A stretch of DNA of 64,000 nucleotides from Rariloculus sp965263005 (lineage in GTDB: Bacteria > Pseudomonadota > Gammaproteobacteria > Steroidobacterales > Rariloculaceae): the NCBI RefSeq assembly GCF_965263005.1, contig NZ_OZ253579.1:248001-312000 (forward strand). The letters run 5' to 3'. A model generated the notes under the pieces. The model ran no database searches. It had not been told where the DNA came from and saw only the letters and a program-made list of their open reading frames with translations. Numbering within the stretch: the stretch's first letter is position 1; every line of letters begins with the position of its first letter. Below are positions 20,342-30,025 of this stretch, piece after piece. Both the position numbers and the translations under genes were made by a program.

Positions 20342-22102
20342 GTGCGCTCAAGACTGGACAGCCTGCTCCGCGACGCTTTGCGCTCGCTAGAAGAAAGCGA
20401 CGGCTGGCCTGGCCTCGCCGAGACCGATCCTGAGCTCGAGCGTAGCCGCGACCCGCGGCACGGCGACTTCACGAGCAACGTTGCCATGCGCGTGGCGAAA
20501 TCCTACGGTCGCACGCCGCGGGAATTTGCAAAAGCCCTGACGGGCCGCCTCGCCGCGTCGGAGCTTATTGAGAGCGCCGAAGTCGCGGGACCGGGATTCG
20601 TGAACCTCAGGCTCTCGGCGCAGGCCATCGAGCAAGAACTCAGGCGCGTGCTCGAGGAAGGCGAGTCGTACGGCTCAAGCGACCGAGCCGGTGGCCTGCG
20701 TGTACTCGTTGAGAACGTCTCAACGAACCCGACCGGCCCGCTGCACGTCGGGCATGGCCGCATCGCGGCCTACGGCGCGTCGCTCGCGAATCTGCTGCGC
20801 GCCACGGGCCATGCTGTCGACGAGGAGTACTACGTCAACGACGCGGGCCGCCAGATCGACATACTGGCTGCGAGCGTCTGGCTACGATACGTCGAAGCGC
20901 TCGGCACCGTGCTGCCTTTTCCGGCGAACGCATACCAGGGGGGCTACGTCCGCGAAATCGCCGCGCGGCTGGTTGAGCGGCACAGCAGCGCGCTGAGCGG
21001 CGATACCGCCGCGGTCGCCGCGGATCTGGCGGCGAGCGGCGGCGACGGCGACGGCGACGGCGATAAGCGCATGGATCTGCTGATCGCTTCGATCAAGAAG
21101 TCGGCCGGCGAGCGCGCTTTCGCGATCGTTCTGAATGCAGCGCTCGACGACATGCTGGCGGATATCAGGGACGACCTCGAGGGGTTTTCGGTCCGCTTCG
21201 GTCGCTGGTTTTCCGAGCGAAGCCTGACCGGCGGCGGCGCCGTCGGCCGCGCGCTGAAAATGCTCGACGACACCGGCTTTCTGTATCGGAAGGACGGCGC
21301 TACATGGTTTCGCTCAAGCTCGCTCGGCGATGACAAGGACCGCGTCGTCGTTCGCGAGAACGGCACGACGACGTACTTCGCGTCCGACATCGCCTATCAC
21401 CTCGACAAGTGCGAGCGTGGTTACGACCTCCTGCTCAACGTCCTCGGTGCCGATCACCACGGCTACACCACGCGGCTCAGCGCCGCCGTCGAAGCGCTGA
21501 CTGAACGCAGCGACTGCCTCGAGGCACGACTCGTCCAGTTCGTCGTTCTCTACCGGGGGGACGTCAAAGCGCAAATGTCCACACGATCAGGCGAGTTCGT
21601 CACGCTGCGCGCGCTCCGGGAGGAAATCGGCAACGATGCCGCGCGGTTCATATACGTGTCGCGGTCGAACGATCAGCACCTCGACTTCGATCTCGAGCTT
21701 GCGCAATCGCAGTCCAACGACAATCCCGTGTACTACGTGCAGTATGCTCACGCGCGCATTGCGAGCATGCTGCGCCGGATGGCGGCCGACGGGCTCGCCC
21801 GTCCCGAGGTCGAGCGCATCGATCTCGGTGCACTCGAGCAGCCCGAAGAGCGGGCGCTGATGGTGGTTCTCGGCCGGTTTCCGGAAATCGTGCAACTCGC
21901 TGCAGACAATCGGGCGCCGCAGCACGTCGTTCATTACGTGCGCGGCATAGCCGCCGAATTTCACGCTTACTACAATGCTCACCGCATACTCGTCGACGAC
22001 GATGCCGTGCGCGGCGCACGCGTAACGCTCGCACTAGCCGTGATGTGCGTCATTCGCAACGCGCTCGGGCTGCTAGGCGTATCGGCGCCTGAGAGTATGT
22101 AA
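20342..22102 (+). CDS. argS: Arginyl-tRNA synthetase
   Basis: Class I aminoacyl-tRNA synthetase that charges tRNA-Arg; 586 residues, normal length. The HIGH motif appears as HVGH (H135, H138) after VENVSTNPTGPL. The KMSKS position reads AQMSTRSG (M412), as is usual for ArgRS, which often lacks the canonical lysine. The N-terminal tRNA-binding domain and the C-terminal anticodon-binding helical domain (YVQYAHARIASMLRR) are present. A short Gly-Asp run from a GGCGAC triplet-pair repeat occurs near residue 235. Start GTG 20342. The SPOR protein follows after 10 bases. Confidence 0.96.
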   Translation: MRSRLDSLLRDALRSLEESDGWPGLAETDPELERSRDPRHGDFTSNVAMRVAKSYGRTPREFAKALTGRLAASELIESAEVAGPGFVNLRLSAQAIEQELRRVLEEGESYGSSDRAGGLRVLVENVSTNPTGPLHVGHGRIAAYGASLANLLRATGHAVDEEYYVNDAGRQIDILAASVWLRYVEALGTVLPFPANAYQGGYVREIAARLVERHSSALSGDTAAVAADLAASGGDGDGDGDKRMDLLIASIKKSAGERAFAIVLNAALDDMLADIRDDLEGFSVRFGRWFSERSLTGGGAVGRALKMLDDTGFLYRKDGATWFRSSSLGDDKDRVVVRENGTTTYFASDIAYHLDKCERGYDLLLNVLGADHHGYTTRLSAAVEALTERSDCLEARLVQFVVLYRGDVKAQMSTRSGEFVTLRALREEIGNDAARFIYVSRSNDQHLDFDLELAQSQSNDNPVYYVQYAHARIASMLRRMAADGLARPEVERIDLGALEQPEERALMVVLGRFPEIVQLAADNRAPQHVVHYVRGIAAEFHAYYNAHRILVDDDAVRGARVTLALAVMCVIRNALGLLGVSAPESM

Positions 22103-22112
22103 AAATAGCGGG

Positions 22113-22667
22113 GTGGCACGCGCAGCCAGAAAAAGGAATACGCGAAAGCAGGCCCCCGGCTGGCTGTGGATGCTGTCGGGCCTGAGCATTGGGCTTATCG
22201 TCGCGCTCCTGGTCTATGTGCGGGGCGGCAACATACCGGCGCTGCCCAGGCCTGCAACCGAGCCCGCGGCCGCCGTCTCGCCCGAACCCGCCCCGCCGGC
22301 TGAAGTCCTGGAACCGGCCGAACCGCCGGAGTCGAGGTTCGATTTCTACGAGGAACTGCCGCGTTTCGAGGTCGTCATCCCCGAAGTCGAGAGTCAGGCG
22401 CAAGCCGACAACTCACCGAGTGCGGTCGAAGCACCCGGAGCTTACGTACTGCAGGCCGGATCATTCAGGCAGATCGCCGACGCCGACCGCAGGCAAGCGA
22501 GTCTCGCGCTGCTTGGCATAGAATCGCGCGTTCAGCGCGTGACGATCGATGACGATGTCTACCACCGGGTTCGCGTGGGCCCGATCAACGATCTCGCGGA
22601 CCTCAATCGGGCCAGGAGTCGCTTGCGCGACGCCCGCATCGAGACGCTGCTGATCAAGGTGCCCTAG
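22113..22667 (+). CDS. SPOR domain membrane protein
   Basis: 184-residue protein with a short basic cytoplasmic N-terminus, one membrane helix (about residues 13-35, LSGLSIGLIVALLVYV), a Pro/Ala/Glu-rich spacer and a C-terminal SPOR domain (about 108-184, beginning YVLQAGSFRQIADADRRQA). SPOR domains bind denuded septal peptidoglycan, and proteins of this layout (FtsN-like, DedD-like) work in cell division. Its place right after argS is the usual place of such a gene in gammaproteobacteria. It lacks the long repeats of true FtsN, so no symbol is given. GTG start at 22113. Confidence 0.88.
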   Translation: MARAARKRNTRKQAPGWLWMLSGLSIGLIVALLVYVRGGNIPALPRPATEPAAAVSPEPAPPAEVLEPAEPPESRFDFYEELPRFEVVIPEVESQAQADNSPSAVEAPGAYVLQAGSFRQIADADRRQASLALLGIESRVQRVTIDDDVYHRVRVGPINDLADLNRARSRLRDARIETLLIKVP

Positions 22668-22765
22668 GAGCCGGCGCCCTGTCGACCCTGGCCGGCGCCG
22701 TCATCCGGAGTCCTGGTGCAGCAGCGGGGTGAGCTTTCGGCTCGTTGCCGCGCGGCGCGTCGAGG

Positions 22766-24106
22766 CTATTCGTTGTCGAGCGCGCGCCTGAAATCGATGC
22801 CCAGGGAGCGGAGCATTCGGTACAGATGCGTTCTCTCCATGCCGACCCTTTTGGCGAGCTTGCCGACCTTGCCGTCGCAGAGAATCAATTGCTGGCGCAG
22901 ATACGCGCGCTCGAAGCGCTTTCTTGCTTCACGCAGCGGCATCGCAAGCAGATCCTGCTTGACGAGCGGCTCGTCGCCGGCCGTTTCTGACTGTAGCTGC
23001 GCCTCGATCTCCTTCAGGCTGATCTCTTCGCTGCCGCCGAGTATCAGCAGGCGTTTGACAAGGTTTCTGAGCTCGCGAACGTTGCCGGGCCAGGGGTAGT
23101 TGCGCAACCGGTTCTGTGCGGCGACGCTGAAGCGGCGAAACGGAACGTTCTCTGCGTCGACCAGGACATCAGCGTGATATCGCAGCAACTCCGGCACGTC
23201 CTCCGAGTGCTCTCTGAGCGGCGGGACACGAACCACGACAGCGTTCAACAGGGCGAGCAACTCTTCACTGAAGGTCTCGTCGCGCTCAAATCCAGGCGGA
23301 GCGCCGGCGAGTATTCGGACGTCGAGCGGCTGATCGGCCACCGCGCCTGCCGGCCGATAGCTGCCTCGCTCGAGGATGCCGAGCAGCAACAGTTGAGCGG
23401 TCGGCGACACATCGTCGATGCCGCGGATGTACAGCACACCGCCGCGCGCTCGCTCGAGCACGCCGGTCTTGTCGCCTTCGCCGAGCAACAGACGGCGGCA
23501 GTCGTCCTCACCCAGCCCGGCACCGATGACGGTGACGAACGGACCGTGCGACCTGGTGGCGCGGCTTGCCAGGTAGCGTGCGAATCGTTCCCGGCCGCTG
23601 CCCGACTCACCCGTGAACAACACTGTCGTGTCGTGGCGAGCGATCTTCTTGATCAGATCGCGCAACTCCGCGATCGGCGCGCTCTTGCCCATCGGCACCC
23701 GGAGCGGCCCAACGAGCGACCGGCGCAGCTCCTTGCTGCGCCGCCACGCGAGCGCTTTCTCTACCGTGCGCAGCAGCTTCGTCAGCGAAATGGGTTTCTC
23801 GATGAAATCGAGCGCGCCGAGGCGTGTCGCCTCGACGGCCGTATCGACCGTGCCATGGCCCGACATCATGACTACAGGACCGAGCGATCCACCCTCGGCC
23901 CATTCCTCGAGCAGCGAGATCCCGTCGGTATCGGGCATCCAGATATCGAGCAACGTCAGGTCGTAGTTCTGCTCGTTTCGCGCCGCACGCGCGTGCTCGG
24001 CATCGGCTGCCGTCGTGACGTCGTAACCTTCCTCGCTCAGAATCTCTTCAAGCAACTCTCTTATGTTCGACTCGTCGTCGACGACCAAGATTCGCGCATC
24101 GTTCAC
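22766..24106 (-). CDS. NtrX-like response regulator with degenerate sigma-54 AAA+ domain
   Basis: 446-residue response regulator: receiver (D54 in LLDIWMPD), AAA+ domain and Fis-type helix-turn-helix (about 400-440). The central domain is abnormal. Walker A reads GESGSGRE with R172 replacing the lysine. The GAFTGA loop that contacts sigma-54 is missing. Walker B reads GGVLYIRGIDD instead of a hydrophobic-DE box. The later WPGNVRELRNLVKRL (sensor II region) and the DNA-binding helices are intact. It is therefore likely to bind DNA but not to remodel sigma-54 polymerase by ATP hydrolysis. Its start overlaps the kinase gene stop by four bases. Confidence 0.88.
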   Translation of the reverse strand: MNDARILVVDDESNIRELLEEILSEEGYDVTTAADAEHARAARNEQNYDLTLLDIWMPDTDGISLLEEWAEGGSLGPVVMMSGHGTVDTAVEATRLGALDFIEKPISLTKLLRTVEKALAWRRSKELRRSLVGPLRVPMGKSAPIAELRDLIKKIARHDTTVLFTGESGSGRERFARYLASRATRSHGPFVTVIGAGLGEDDCRRLLLGEGDKTGVLERARGGVLYIRGIDDVSPTAQLLLLGILERGSYRPAGAVADQPLDVRILAGAPPGFERDETFSEELLALLNAVVVRVPPLREHSEDVPELLRYHADVLVDAENVPFRRFSVAAQNRLRNYPWPGNVRELRNLVKRLLILGGSEEISLKEIEAQLQSETAGDEPLVKQDLLAMPLREARKRFERAYLRQQLILCDGKVGKLAKRVGMERTHLYRMLRSLGIDFRRALDNE

Positions 24107-26406
24107 ACGCGCTCCCTCCTGTTCTCGTTGCTGGCGTCCATCAGCGCTGCGCCGTCACCCCCGGATATGGGTATCAGTATACTGATATGCGCCCCGCCGC
24201 GTTCGTCGTTTCCGGCCCGTATCTGCCCGCCATGCTCCTCGATGAGTTTTTTGACGATCGCGAGTCCGAGGCCCGTACCCTTGGCTTTGCTCGTCACATA
24301 GGGCTCGAACGCCTGGTCGATGATTTCAGCGGAGAATCCCGGCCCGTTGTCGGCGACCACGATCTCCACGAGCTCTCGCGAGTCGGCCGCGAAGTAGCGT
24401 GTCAAGATGTCAACGCGCGCGTCCTTTTGATGCTCGGTCGCCTCGAACGCATTTCGCATCAGATTGTGAAACACCTGCCGCATCCTGCCGATGTCCGCCT
24501 CGATTCGCGGCAGATTCCGGTCCGGCGTGATCTTGACGGCCGCGGCATTTTCCTCGTGCCTGTACAGTTCCGTCACTTCACCGATCAGCTCGTTGAGGTC
24601 GATACGGCTGAGCTCCATGCCAGGCGCGCGTGCGTACTCGCTGAACGCGTTGACCATGTCCTTCATCGCTTCGACCTGCTGGATGATCGTATGGGTCGAC
24701 CGGTCGAGCAGCTCGAGTTCCTTCGAGTCGGACTCGAGATATCGCCGCCGCATTCTCTCGGCCGATAACCGGATCGGTGTCAGCGGGTTCTTGATCTCGT
24801 GCGCGAGTCGTCTCGCGACCTCGCCCCAAGCGGCGTCGCGCTGCGCCTGCAGCAATGCCGTGATGTCGTCGAAAACAACGACAATGCCGCCCGGATTGTT
24901 TTCCTCGGGCGGCAACTCCGTGCACGCGCACATGAGCACGCGGCGTCCGGCGTCGCCTCTGAGCACGATCTGCTCGCGCCATTCCGTTTCATGCCGCGCC
25001 GAGTGAGCGCCCACGACGGTCAGGAACTGCGCGAGCAGTGGTCTGGTCTCCGACAGCTCGACCAACGATTCTCCGATGTGCGATTCGAGGTCCATGCCTA
25101 GAATCGCGCTCGCGGCGCCGTTTGCCGTGCGGATGCGCATGTCGGGCTCCAGCGACACTACGCCCGTGGTGAGCCGCGCGAGAATTACCGCGAGCTTTTG
25201 CCGTTCACTCTCGACAAGTTGCTCGCTGGTCCGGGCTTCCTGGCGCGCGCCCGCGAGCCGCCGCGTCATGTCATTGAAGGAATTGACCAGAAATCCGATC
25301 TCGTCGTGCGCCGGCGACGGCAGGCGCGTGTCGAGATCGCCGCGGGCAACTGCCCGCGTGCCTTGCATTAGCTGCTGGATCGGGACGATCAACCGCCGCG
25401 CGAAGAAAAACGCTCCGTACACGGAAGCGAGCAAGGCGATGAGCAACACGAGACTCAGCGTCAGCGTGAAGCTGTACTTGAGCGCGGTTCGCTGGAAATC
25501 GAGCCCGGCAATCTGGTTGTAGCTTGCTTCGACGGAGTTGGCGAGATCGCTGAAGCGCGGTTGTACGGGGAAGATCGCGCGCAGGATCTGCAGTTCGCCC
25601 GTCTCCAGCTGCGGGCTCAATGCGACTGCCGTCATGATCTGATACCGGCCGTCGGCCGTGGGCTCGAAATTGACGTACGTTTCTCCCGGCCTCGGCGTCA
25701 GGAAGATATCGTCGCTCGGCTGACGCGACGCGGCGCCGCCAACGCGACTTGCATCGACCGGAGCCTGTCTGAACTGCAGCAGGATTTCCTCGCTTGGAGG
25801 GGGCGGCACGGCGGCTTCAGGATCCTCGGCGCTCGTCGCGATGATCTGATTGTTCGGACCGAAGATCGTAAGCTCCCGCGCGCCGCTCTCGCGCTGCAGC
25901 CTGCCGATCTCGCTCGCGATATCGACCCGCCCATCCTGCGTGTTCAGCACGCGGGCCATGGCTTCGAGCGCCGCGACACTGTCGCGTGTCTGAAGATCGA
26001 GCGCGGTCTGGCTGAGTTCGAGCGCGTTGCCGAGGCCTCGCTCGACATCGACGTTGAACCACTCATCGATGCCGCGGTTGATGAACTCGACCGAGAAGCT
26101 GTAGACAACGACGAGCGGCGTGATCGCCAGAATGACGAGCAGGCTCACCACGCGGGTCTCCAGGCGCGAGCCCGGGATCTGGCGCCGATGATCCCGTATC
26201 AGGCGAATCAGATTGCCGGCGATCAACGTCACGAGCACCGCGATCCCGACCGAATTGATCAGGAATATCCAATTCGTGTAGCGGGCGAAATCGTCCGAGT
26301 TTTCCGTGACCTGGCTGAACAGCAGCAAGCCGACGATCCACAGCAGGGTCGCTGCGATCAGCAGCACGCCGTAGAGCAGGTTCCTGATTCGTCTCAGAGG
26401 CTCCAT
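24103..26406 (-). CDS. NtrY-like sensor histidine kinase
   Basis: 767-residue membrane histidine kinase. Two N-terminal membrane helices and a third around residue 85 precede an extracytoplasmic sensor region, then a further helix (about 315-340), HAMP, PAS (TGVVSLEPDMRIRTANGAA) and a HisKA box RRLAHEIKNPLTPIRLSAERM with H536. An ATPase domain with N-box HNLMRNAFEAT and G-boxes DNGPGFS and GTGLGLAIVKKLIEEHGG follows. The layout and the EIKNPLTPIRLSAERM box are those of NtrY kinases (nitrogen or redox signals). ATG 26406 is chosen; GTG 26415 is possible. The gene overlaps both neighbours, so the DUF4390-ntrY-ntrX genes form one operon. Confidence 0.9.
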   Translation of the reverse strand: MEPLRRIRNLLYGVLLIAATLLWIVGLLLFSQVTENSDDFARYTNWIFLINSVGIAVLVTLIAGNLIRLIRDHRRQIPGSRLETRVVSLLVILAITPLVVVYSFSVEFINRGIDEWFNVDVERGLGNALELSQTALDLQTRDSVAALEAMARVLNTQDGRVDIASEIGRLQRESGARELTIFGPNNQIIATSAEDPEAAVPPPPSEEILLQFRQAPVDASRVGGAASRQPSDDIFLTPRPGETYVNFEPTADGRYQIMTAVALSPQLETGELQILRAIFPVQPRFSDLANSVEASYNQIAGLDFQRTALKYSFTLTLSLVLLIALLASVYGAFFFARRLIVPIQQLMQGTRAVARGDLDTRLPSPAHDEIGFLVNSFNDMTRRLAGARQEARTSEQLVESERQKLAVILARLTTGVVSLEPDMRIRTANGAASAILGMDLESHIGESLVELSETRPLLAQFLTVVGAHSARHETEWREQIVLRGDAGRRVLMCACTELPPEENNPGGIVVVFDDITALLQAQRDAAWGEVARRLAHEIKNPLTPIRLSAERMRRRYLESDSKELELLDRSTHTIIQQVEAMKDMVNAFSEYARAPGMELSRIDLNELIGEVTELYRHEENAAAVKITPDRNLPRIEADIGRMRQVFHNLMRNAFEATEHQKDARVDILTRYFAADSRELVEIVVADNGPGFSAEIIDQAFEPYVTSKAKGTGLGLAIVKKLIEEHGGQIRAGNDERGGAHISILIPISGGDGAALMDASNENRRERV

Positions 26407-26957
26407 CTGTACCACTCGCTACCGAGCGACCAATCGCGCCGCCAGAAGGCCAGCAAACGCAATGGGCCGGGCAATTGGGCCATGTCGAGAAGGACGCGCA
26501 ATCTGATGTCGTAGCGCCGGTCGGGATCGAGCAGCGCGCGGTCGATCAGAGGAAGCCCATCGACCCTGCCAAGAAAATTGAGTGCGGCAAACAGCGTCGC
26601 GAACGTATCGAGGTTGCCGCTGTTGACGTTACGCACGGTGTATCGTTCCAGCAACGCATGGTACTGAAGCCGGTAGAGCTGAGTGAGGGCCGCGGTCTCC
26701 CTGTCGAGCAGGAATCGCCTCAGATGGATGATCTCGACCTCCACGCGAATGTTTATCGGCAGTCCCGACTCGAGGGCTTCGCGAGACTCGGTCGAAAGCC
26801 TGAGCTCAAGCCTGGCGTTCAGGAAATAGACGTCCGCGTCGGAGTCCAGCCCGGCGCTCGCTGAGCGTACTTCGAAGCGGCCCGGGTCGTCCTGGGCGTC
26901 AGCGGCAGATCCGAGCGCGAGCACGACTGCGACGCAGACCGCAACGAGGCGGCTCAC
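26394..26957 (-). CDS. DUF4390 domain protein, exported
   Basis: Predicted exported protein of the DUF4390 family, about 187 residues from GTG 26957. This start gives a clean signal peptide (MSRLVAVCVAVVLALGSAADA then Q). GTG 27005, with an AAGG ten bases upstream, would add 16 residues and overlap rsmB by 23 bases. The mature protein is mostly beta-rich and ends LAFWRRDWSLGSEWYRWSL, the conserved tail of the family. DUF4390 genes typically sit between rsmB and an ntrYX-like pair, as here, which suggests a periplasmic accessory to the kinase; no biochemical role is known to me. Confidence 0.85.
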   Translation of the reverse strand: MSRLVAVCVAVVLALGSAADAQDDPGRFEVRSASAGLDSDADVYFLNARLELRLSTESREALESGLPINIRVEVEIIHLRRFLLDRETAALTQLYRLQYHALLERYTVRNVNSGNLDTFATLFAALNFLGRVDGLPLIDRALLDPDRRYDIRLRVLLDMAQLPGPLRLLAFWRRDWSLGSEWYRWSL

Positions 26958-26982
26958 CCGGGCGGGCGGACATGAGCCCTGA

Positions 26983-28332
26983 TCAATGTCGTGGGGGTGA
27001 TGCACGGGAGCCTTGCCGAGTGTCGTGCTTTACAAGGCAAGCATAATAGAAGCCATCCATGTTCGCCTCCCCCGGCAAAAGCTGCCGGTAACCCCCGGGA
27101 CATGCCCCGGCGAGCTCAGCGTCGCGGGTATCGCTAACGAAGCGGTCGATCTGGCGGTGATTCTCGCGCTTGAGCACGGTGCACGTCGCGTAGAGCAGCC
27201 GGCCGCCTGGCGCAAGCAACGGCCAGAGCCGCTCGAGTAGCCGCGCCTGGAGAGGCACGACGCCATCGAGATCGCGCTCGCGCCGCAACACCTTGATGTC
27301 GGGATGACGCCGCACGACACCTATGGCGCTGCACGGCGCATCGACGAGAATCCGGTCGAACGGACGGCCGTCCCACCAGGCGCCTGTCTCGGTCGCATCG
27401 CAATTGAGCAAGGTCGCCGCAAGACCGAGACGCGCGAGATTGTCTTCGGCGACCTTGAGCCTTGCGGCGTCGCGGTCAATCGCCACCACCTCGGCAAGAT
27501 CCGGACAGGTCTCGAGCATGTGCGCCGTCTTGTTGCCCGGCGCTGCGCAGGCATCGAGCACTCGCTGCCCCGGGCGCAAGTCAAGGAAGCCCGCGGCGAG
27601 TTGCGCTGCGGCGTCCTGCACGGAGACGAACCCGTCGGCGTAGCCCGGCAAGCTTGCGGTCGGCACGGGTTCTTCGAGCAGAAGCGCCGACGGAGCGCCC
27701 TTGTGGCGTTCGGCCGAGAGTCCGCAACCAGCCAGCCTCGCCGCGTATTCGTCGATAGCGGCACGCCGAGCATTGACGCGCAGCCACATCGGCGGCTGCT
27801 CGTTATTGGCCGCAAGGATGCGTTCGGCGTGCGCTTTCCAGTCGCGCTCGATCGCGTCGATGAGCCAGTGCGGATGGCTCCATAAAGCCTCCGGAACATC
27901 GGCCATCGCTGCGGCGAGCAGCCGCTCCTCGCGCCTGAAGCGCCTGAGCACGGCGTTAACGAGCCCTCGACTGTACCGGACACCGAGCAGGCCCGTCGCG
28001 TCAACCGTCGCGGAGACCGCAGCGTGATCCGGAATCCTGAGCCACTGCAACTGAAACAGGCCGAGCCTGATCAGTGCGGCGAGCTCGGCATCGCCCCGTC
28101 CGAGGCGCCGGGTCAAGAGCCGGTCGAGCTGCCAGCTGAGGCGATGGTGCCAGCGGATCGAGCCGTAGAGCAGCGCTCGAAGCAGCGGCAGATCCCTGTC
28201 GGGCAGGCCGGGCGGCTCGGTCAGCACGCTGTCGAGCGTCTGCCCGCCTCGCGTTATCGCGGCGTTGAGCTTCGCGGCCACGGCGCGCACGCGAGCGCCG
28301 GCGGCACCGCGCTCAGCAGACAAACGAGACAC
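26983..28332 (-). CDS. rsmB: 16S rRNA m5C967 methyltransferase RsmB
   Basis: SAM-dependent methyltransferase that makes 5-methylcytosine 967 in 16S rRNA. It has 449 residues from GTG 28332, which overlaps the fmt stop by 20 bases; the frame is open further upstream but inside fmt. The N-terminal NusB-like RNA-binding domain (about 1-140) is followed by the Rossmann domain with VLDACAAPGNKT, DAPCSAIGVVRRHPDIK (C334) and YATCTVLKRENHRQI (catalytic C384). Both cysteines of the two-Cys mechanism are present. The gene belongs to the conserved def-fmt-rsmB run. Confidence 0.95.
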   Translation of the reverse strand: MSRLSAERGAAGARVRAVAAKLNAAITRGGQTLDSVLTEPPGLPDRDLPLLRALLYGSIRWHHRLSWQLDRLLTRRLGRGDAELAALIRLGLFQLQWLRIPDHAAVSATVDATGLLGVRYSRGLVNAVLRRFRREERLLAAAMADVPEALWSHPHWLIDAIERDWKAHAERILAANNEQPPMWLRVNARRAAIDEYAARLAGCGLSAERHKGAPSALLLEEPVPTASLPGYADGFVSVQDAAAQLAAGFLDLRPGQRVLDACAAPGNKTAHMLETCPDLAEVVAIDRDAARLKVAEDNLARLGLAATLLNCDATETGAWWDGRPFDRILVDAPCSAIGVVRRHPDIKVLRRERDLDGVVPLQARLLERLWPLLAPGGRLLYATCTVLKRENHRQIDRFVSDTRDAELAGACPGGYRQLLPGEANMDGFYYACLVKHDTRQGSRASPPRH

Positions 28333-29254
28333 CCTCGAGCCGGTGGGCCGCAAGGTAGGCGCCGGCTTCGATGACGGCCGAGGATGGCGCCTGTATCCGC
28401 TCAAGCCGAAGCAGCCCGTTGCCGGTCGCGACATCTATGCCGGCCGCGCCCGCCGCAACGATCGTTCCGGGCGCCTCGTCGACGTCGGAATCGAACGCCG
28501 CGGCCTGCCAGATCCTGAGCCGCCGGCCGTCTGTCAGGCGCGCTTCGGCAACGGGCCAGGGATTGAACGCCCGCACGCGCCGCTCGAGCGCGACGGCGCT
28601 CATGTGCAAATCGAGCCGCGCGTCGGACTTCGCAATCTTGCCGGCGTGCGTCGCCGACTCGTCCGCCTGCGGCCGCGGGGTCAGGCGGCCGTCGAGAATG
28701 CCGGGCAACACATCGCCAAGCAGCGCCGCGCCAAGCTCGGACAATGTGTCGTGCAGACCGCCAGCGGTCGCGCCGGGACCGACATCGACCGCGCGCGTCG
28801 CGTAGACCGGGCCCGTGTCGAGCCCCGCCTCCATGCGCATGATGCTGACGCCTGTCTGCTCGTCGCCGGCGAGAATTGCGTGCTGTATCGGCGCGGCGCC
28901 GCGCCAGCGCGGCAATAGCGACGCGTGAACGTTGGTGCAACCGGAGCGCGGCCAGTCGAGGAGCCATTGCGGCAGCAGCAATCCGTAGGCGACGACAACG
29001 AGCACATCCGGGGCGGAGGTCCAGGCCTCGGTCAGCGCGGGGTCGTCGAGCGCCGCAGGCTGTCCGACGCGCAGACCCAAACGCTCAGCCGCACACTTGA
29101 CGGGTGACGGGCGCAGTTTCCGGCCGCGCCCGGAGGGCCGGTCCGGTTGCGTCAACACGAGCGGGATCGCTGCGCCCAGAGCCGCGAGCCTTTCGAGCGT
29201 CGGGACCGCGAACTGCGGTGTCCCGGCAAATACGATGCGTGCTGATTCGCTCAA
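28313..29254 (-). CDS. fmt: Methionyl-tRNA formyltransferase
   Basis: Formylates initiator Met-tRNA using 10-formyltetrahydrofolate. It has 313 residues. The N-terminal formyltransferase fold has N108 and H110 in NVHASLLPRWRGAAPIQ and catalytic D146 in GLDTGPVY. A KIAKSDARLDL loop and a C-terminal OB-like domain (RAFNPWPVAEARL to the end) follow. It lies 25 bases after def and overlaps rsmB by 20 bases, the usual gene order in gammaproteobacteria. Confidence 0.96.
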   Translation of the reverse strand: MSESARIVFAGTPQFAVPTLERLAALGAAIPLVLTQPDRPSGRGRKLRPSPVKCAAERLGLRVGQPAALDDPALTEAWTSAPDVLVVVAYGLLLPQWLLDWPRSGCTNVHASLLPRWRGAAPIQHAILAGDEQTGVSIMRMEAGLDTGPVYATRAVDVGPGATAGGLHDTLSELGAALLGDVLPGILDGRLTPRPQADESATHAGKIAKSDARLDLHMSAVALERRVRAFNPWPVAEARLTDGRRLRIWQAAAFDSDVDEAPGTIVAAGAAGIDVATGNGLLRLERIQAPSSAVIEAGAYLAAHRLEGVSFVC

Positions 29255-29279
29255 CGGCGCGTACGACCGGGAAGGCGAT

Positions 29280-29828
29280 TCAGATTAACCGTGCGGACGT
29301 TGACTGCCGCGACCGCGTCGCCTCGCTCGGGGTGCGCCTGGTTTTCTTGAGCGCCTTCTTCTTCAGCCTCTGACGCTTGAGCTCGGATAAATAGTCCACG
29401 AACAGCTTCCCGTCGAGATGATCGATCTCATGTTGAACGCAGACAGCGAGCAACTCCTCGGCCTCAAGTTCCGCGGGCTCGCCGTTTCGGTCGAGGAACT
29501 CGACCTTGATCCGCTCGGCACGCTCGACGTAGTCGTAGACCTCCGGAACGGACAAACAGCCTTCCTCCGTGCTGATCTTCCCCTCCGCGAAGACGATTTC
29601 CGGGTTGATCAGGCAGTACGGCTCGTTGCGCGTCTCGGACATGTCAATTACAAGTACACGTTTGAGCACGTTGACTTGGGTGGCGGCAAGGCCTATCCCG
29701 GACGCGACGTACATGGTCTCGAGCATGTCCGATACCAAGGTCCGGATTTCGTCGTCGACTTCAGTGACGGGAGCGGCCGCGAGACCGAGCCTCGGATCCG
29801 GATACTCGAGAATTAGAAGTCGTGCCAT
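29280..29828 (-). CDS. def: Peptide deformylase
   Basis: Metalloprotease that removes the formyl group from nascent proteins. From ATG 29828 it has 182 residues. All three signature motifs are intact: GIGLAATQV (45-52), EGCLSVP with metal ligand C91, and HEIDH with H133, E134 and H137. The C-terminal tail (KKKALKKTRRTPSEATRS) is basic and longer than in E. coli. An upstream in-frame ATG at 29852 would add eight residues without family support. The gene is divergent from the LysM-lineage gene, with about 200 intergenic bases that hold no gene. Confidence 0.96.
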   Translation of the reverse strand: MARLLILEYPDPRLGLAAAPVTEVDDEIRTLVSDMLETMYVASGIGLAATQVNVLKRVLVIDMSETRNEPYCLINPEIVFAEGKISTEEGCLSVPEVYDYVERAERIKVEFLDRNGEPAELEAEELLAVCVQHEIDHLDGKLFVDYLSELKRQRLKKKALKKTRRTPSEATRSRQSTSARLI

Positions 29829-30025
29829 CGTGGTCAAGCCTGGATATTGCAAACTATGCAGCGAAGCTTGGGTGACGCTCTGACTCTACGGCGACAGTTG
29901 CGCGACCGCCTGGCGCGCCAAATCCAGATCCGCAACGGTGTCACCGCGGTGCGGCAAAGTATACCAGCAACCCTGAGGGTCGGATCGGCGGCCCGGAATC
30001 TCGTTCAGCCTGGGGGGCTCACGCC

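Noticed and set aside
21041..21064. GGCGAC hexamer repeat in argS
   Set aside because: Short in-frame low-complexity run in a variable loop; nothing points to a function.
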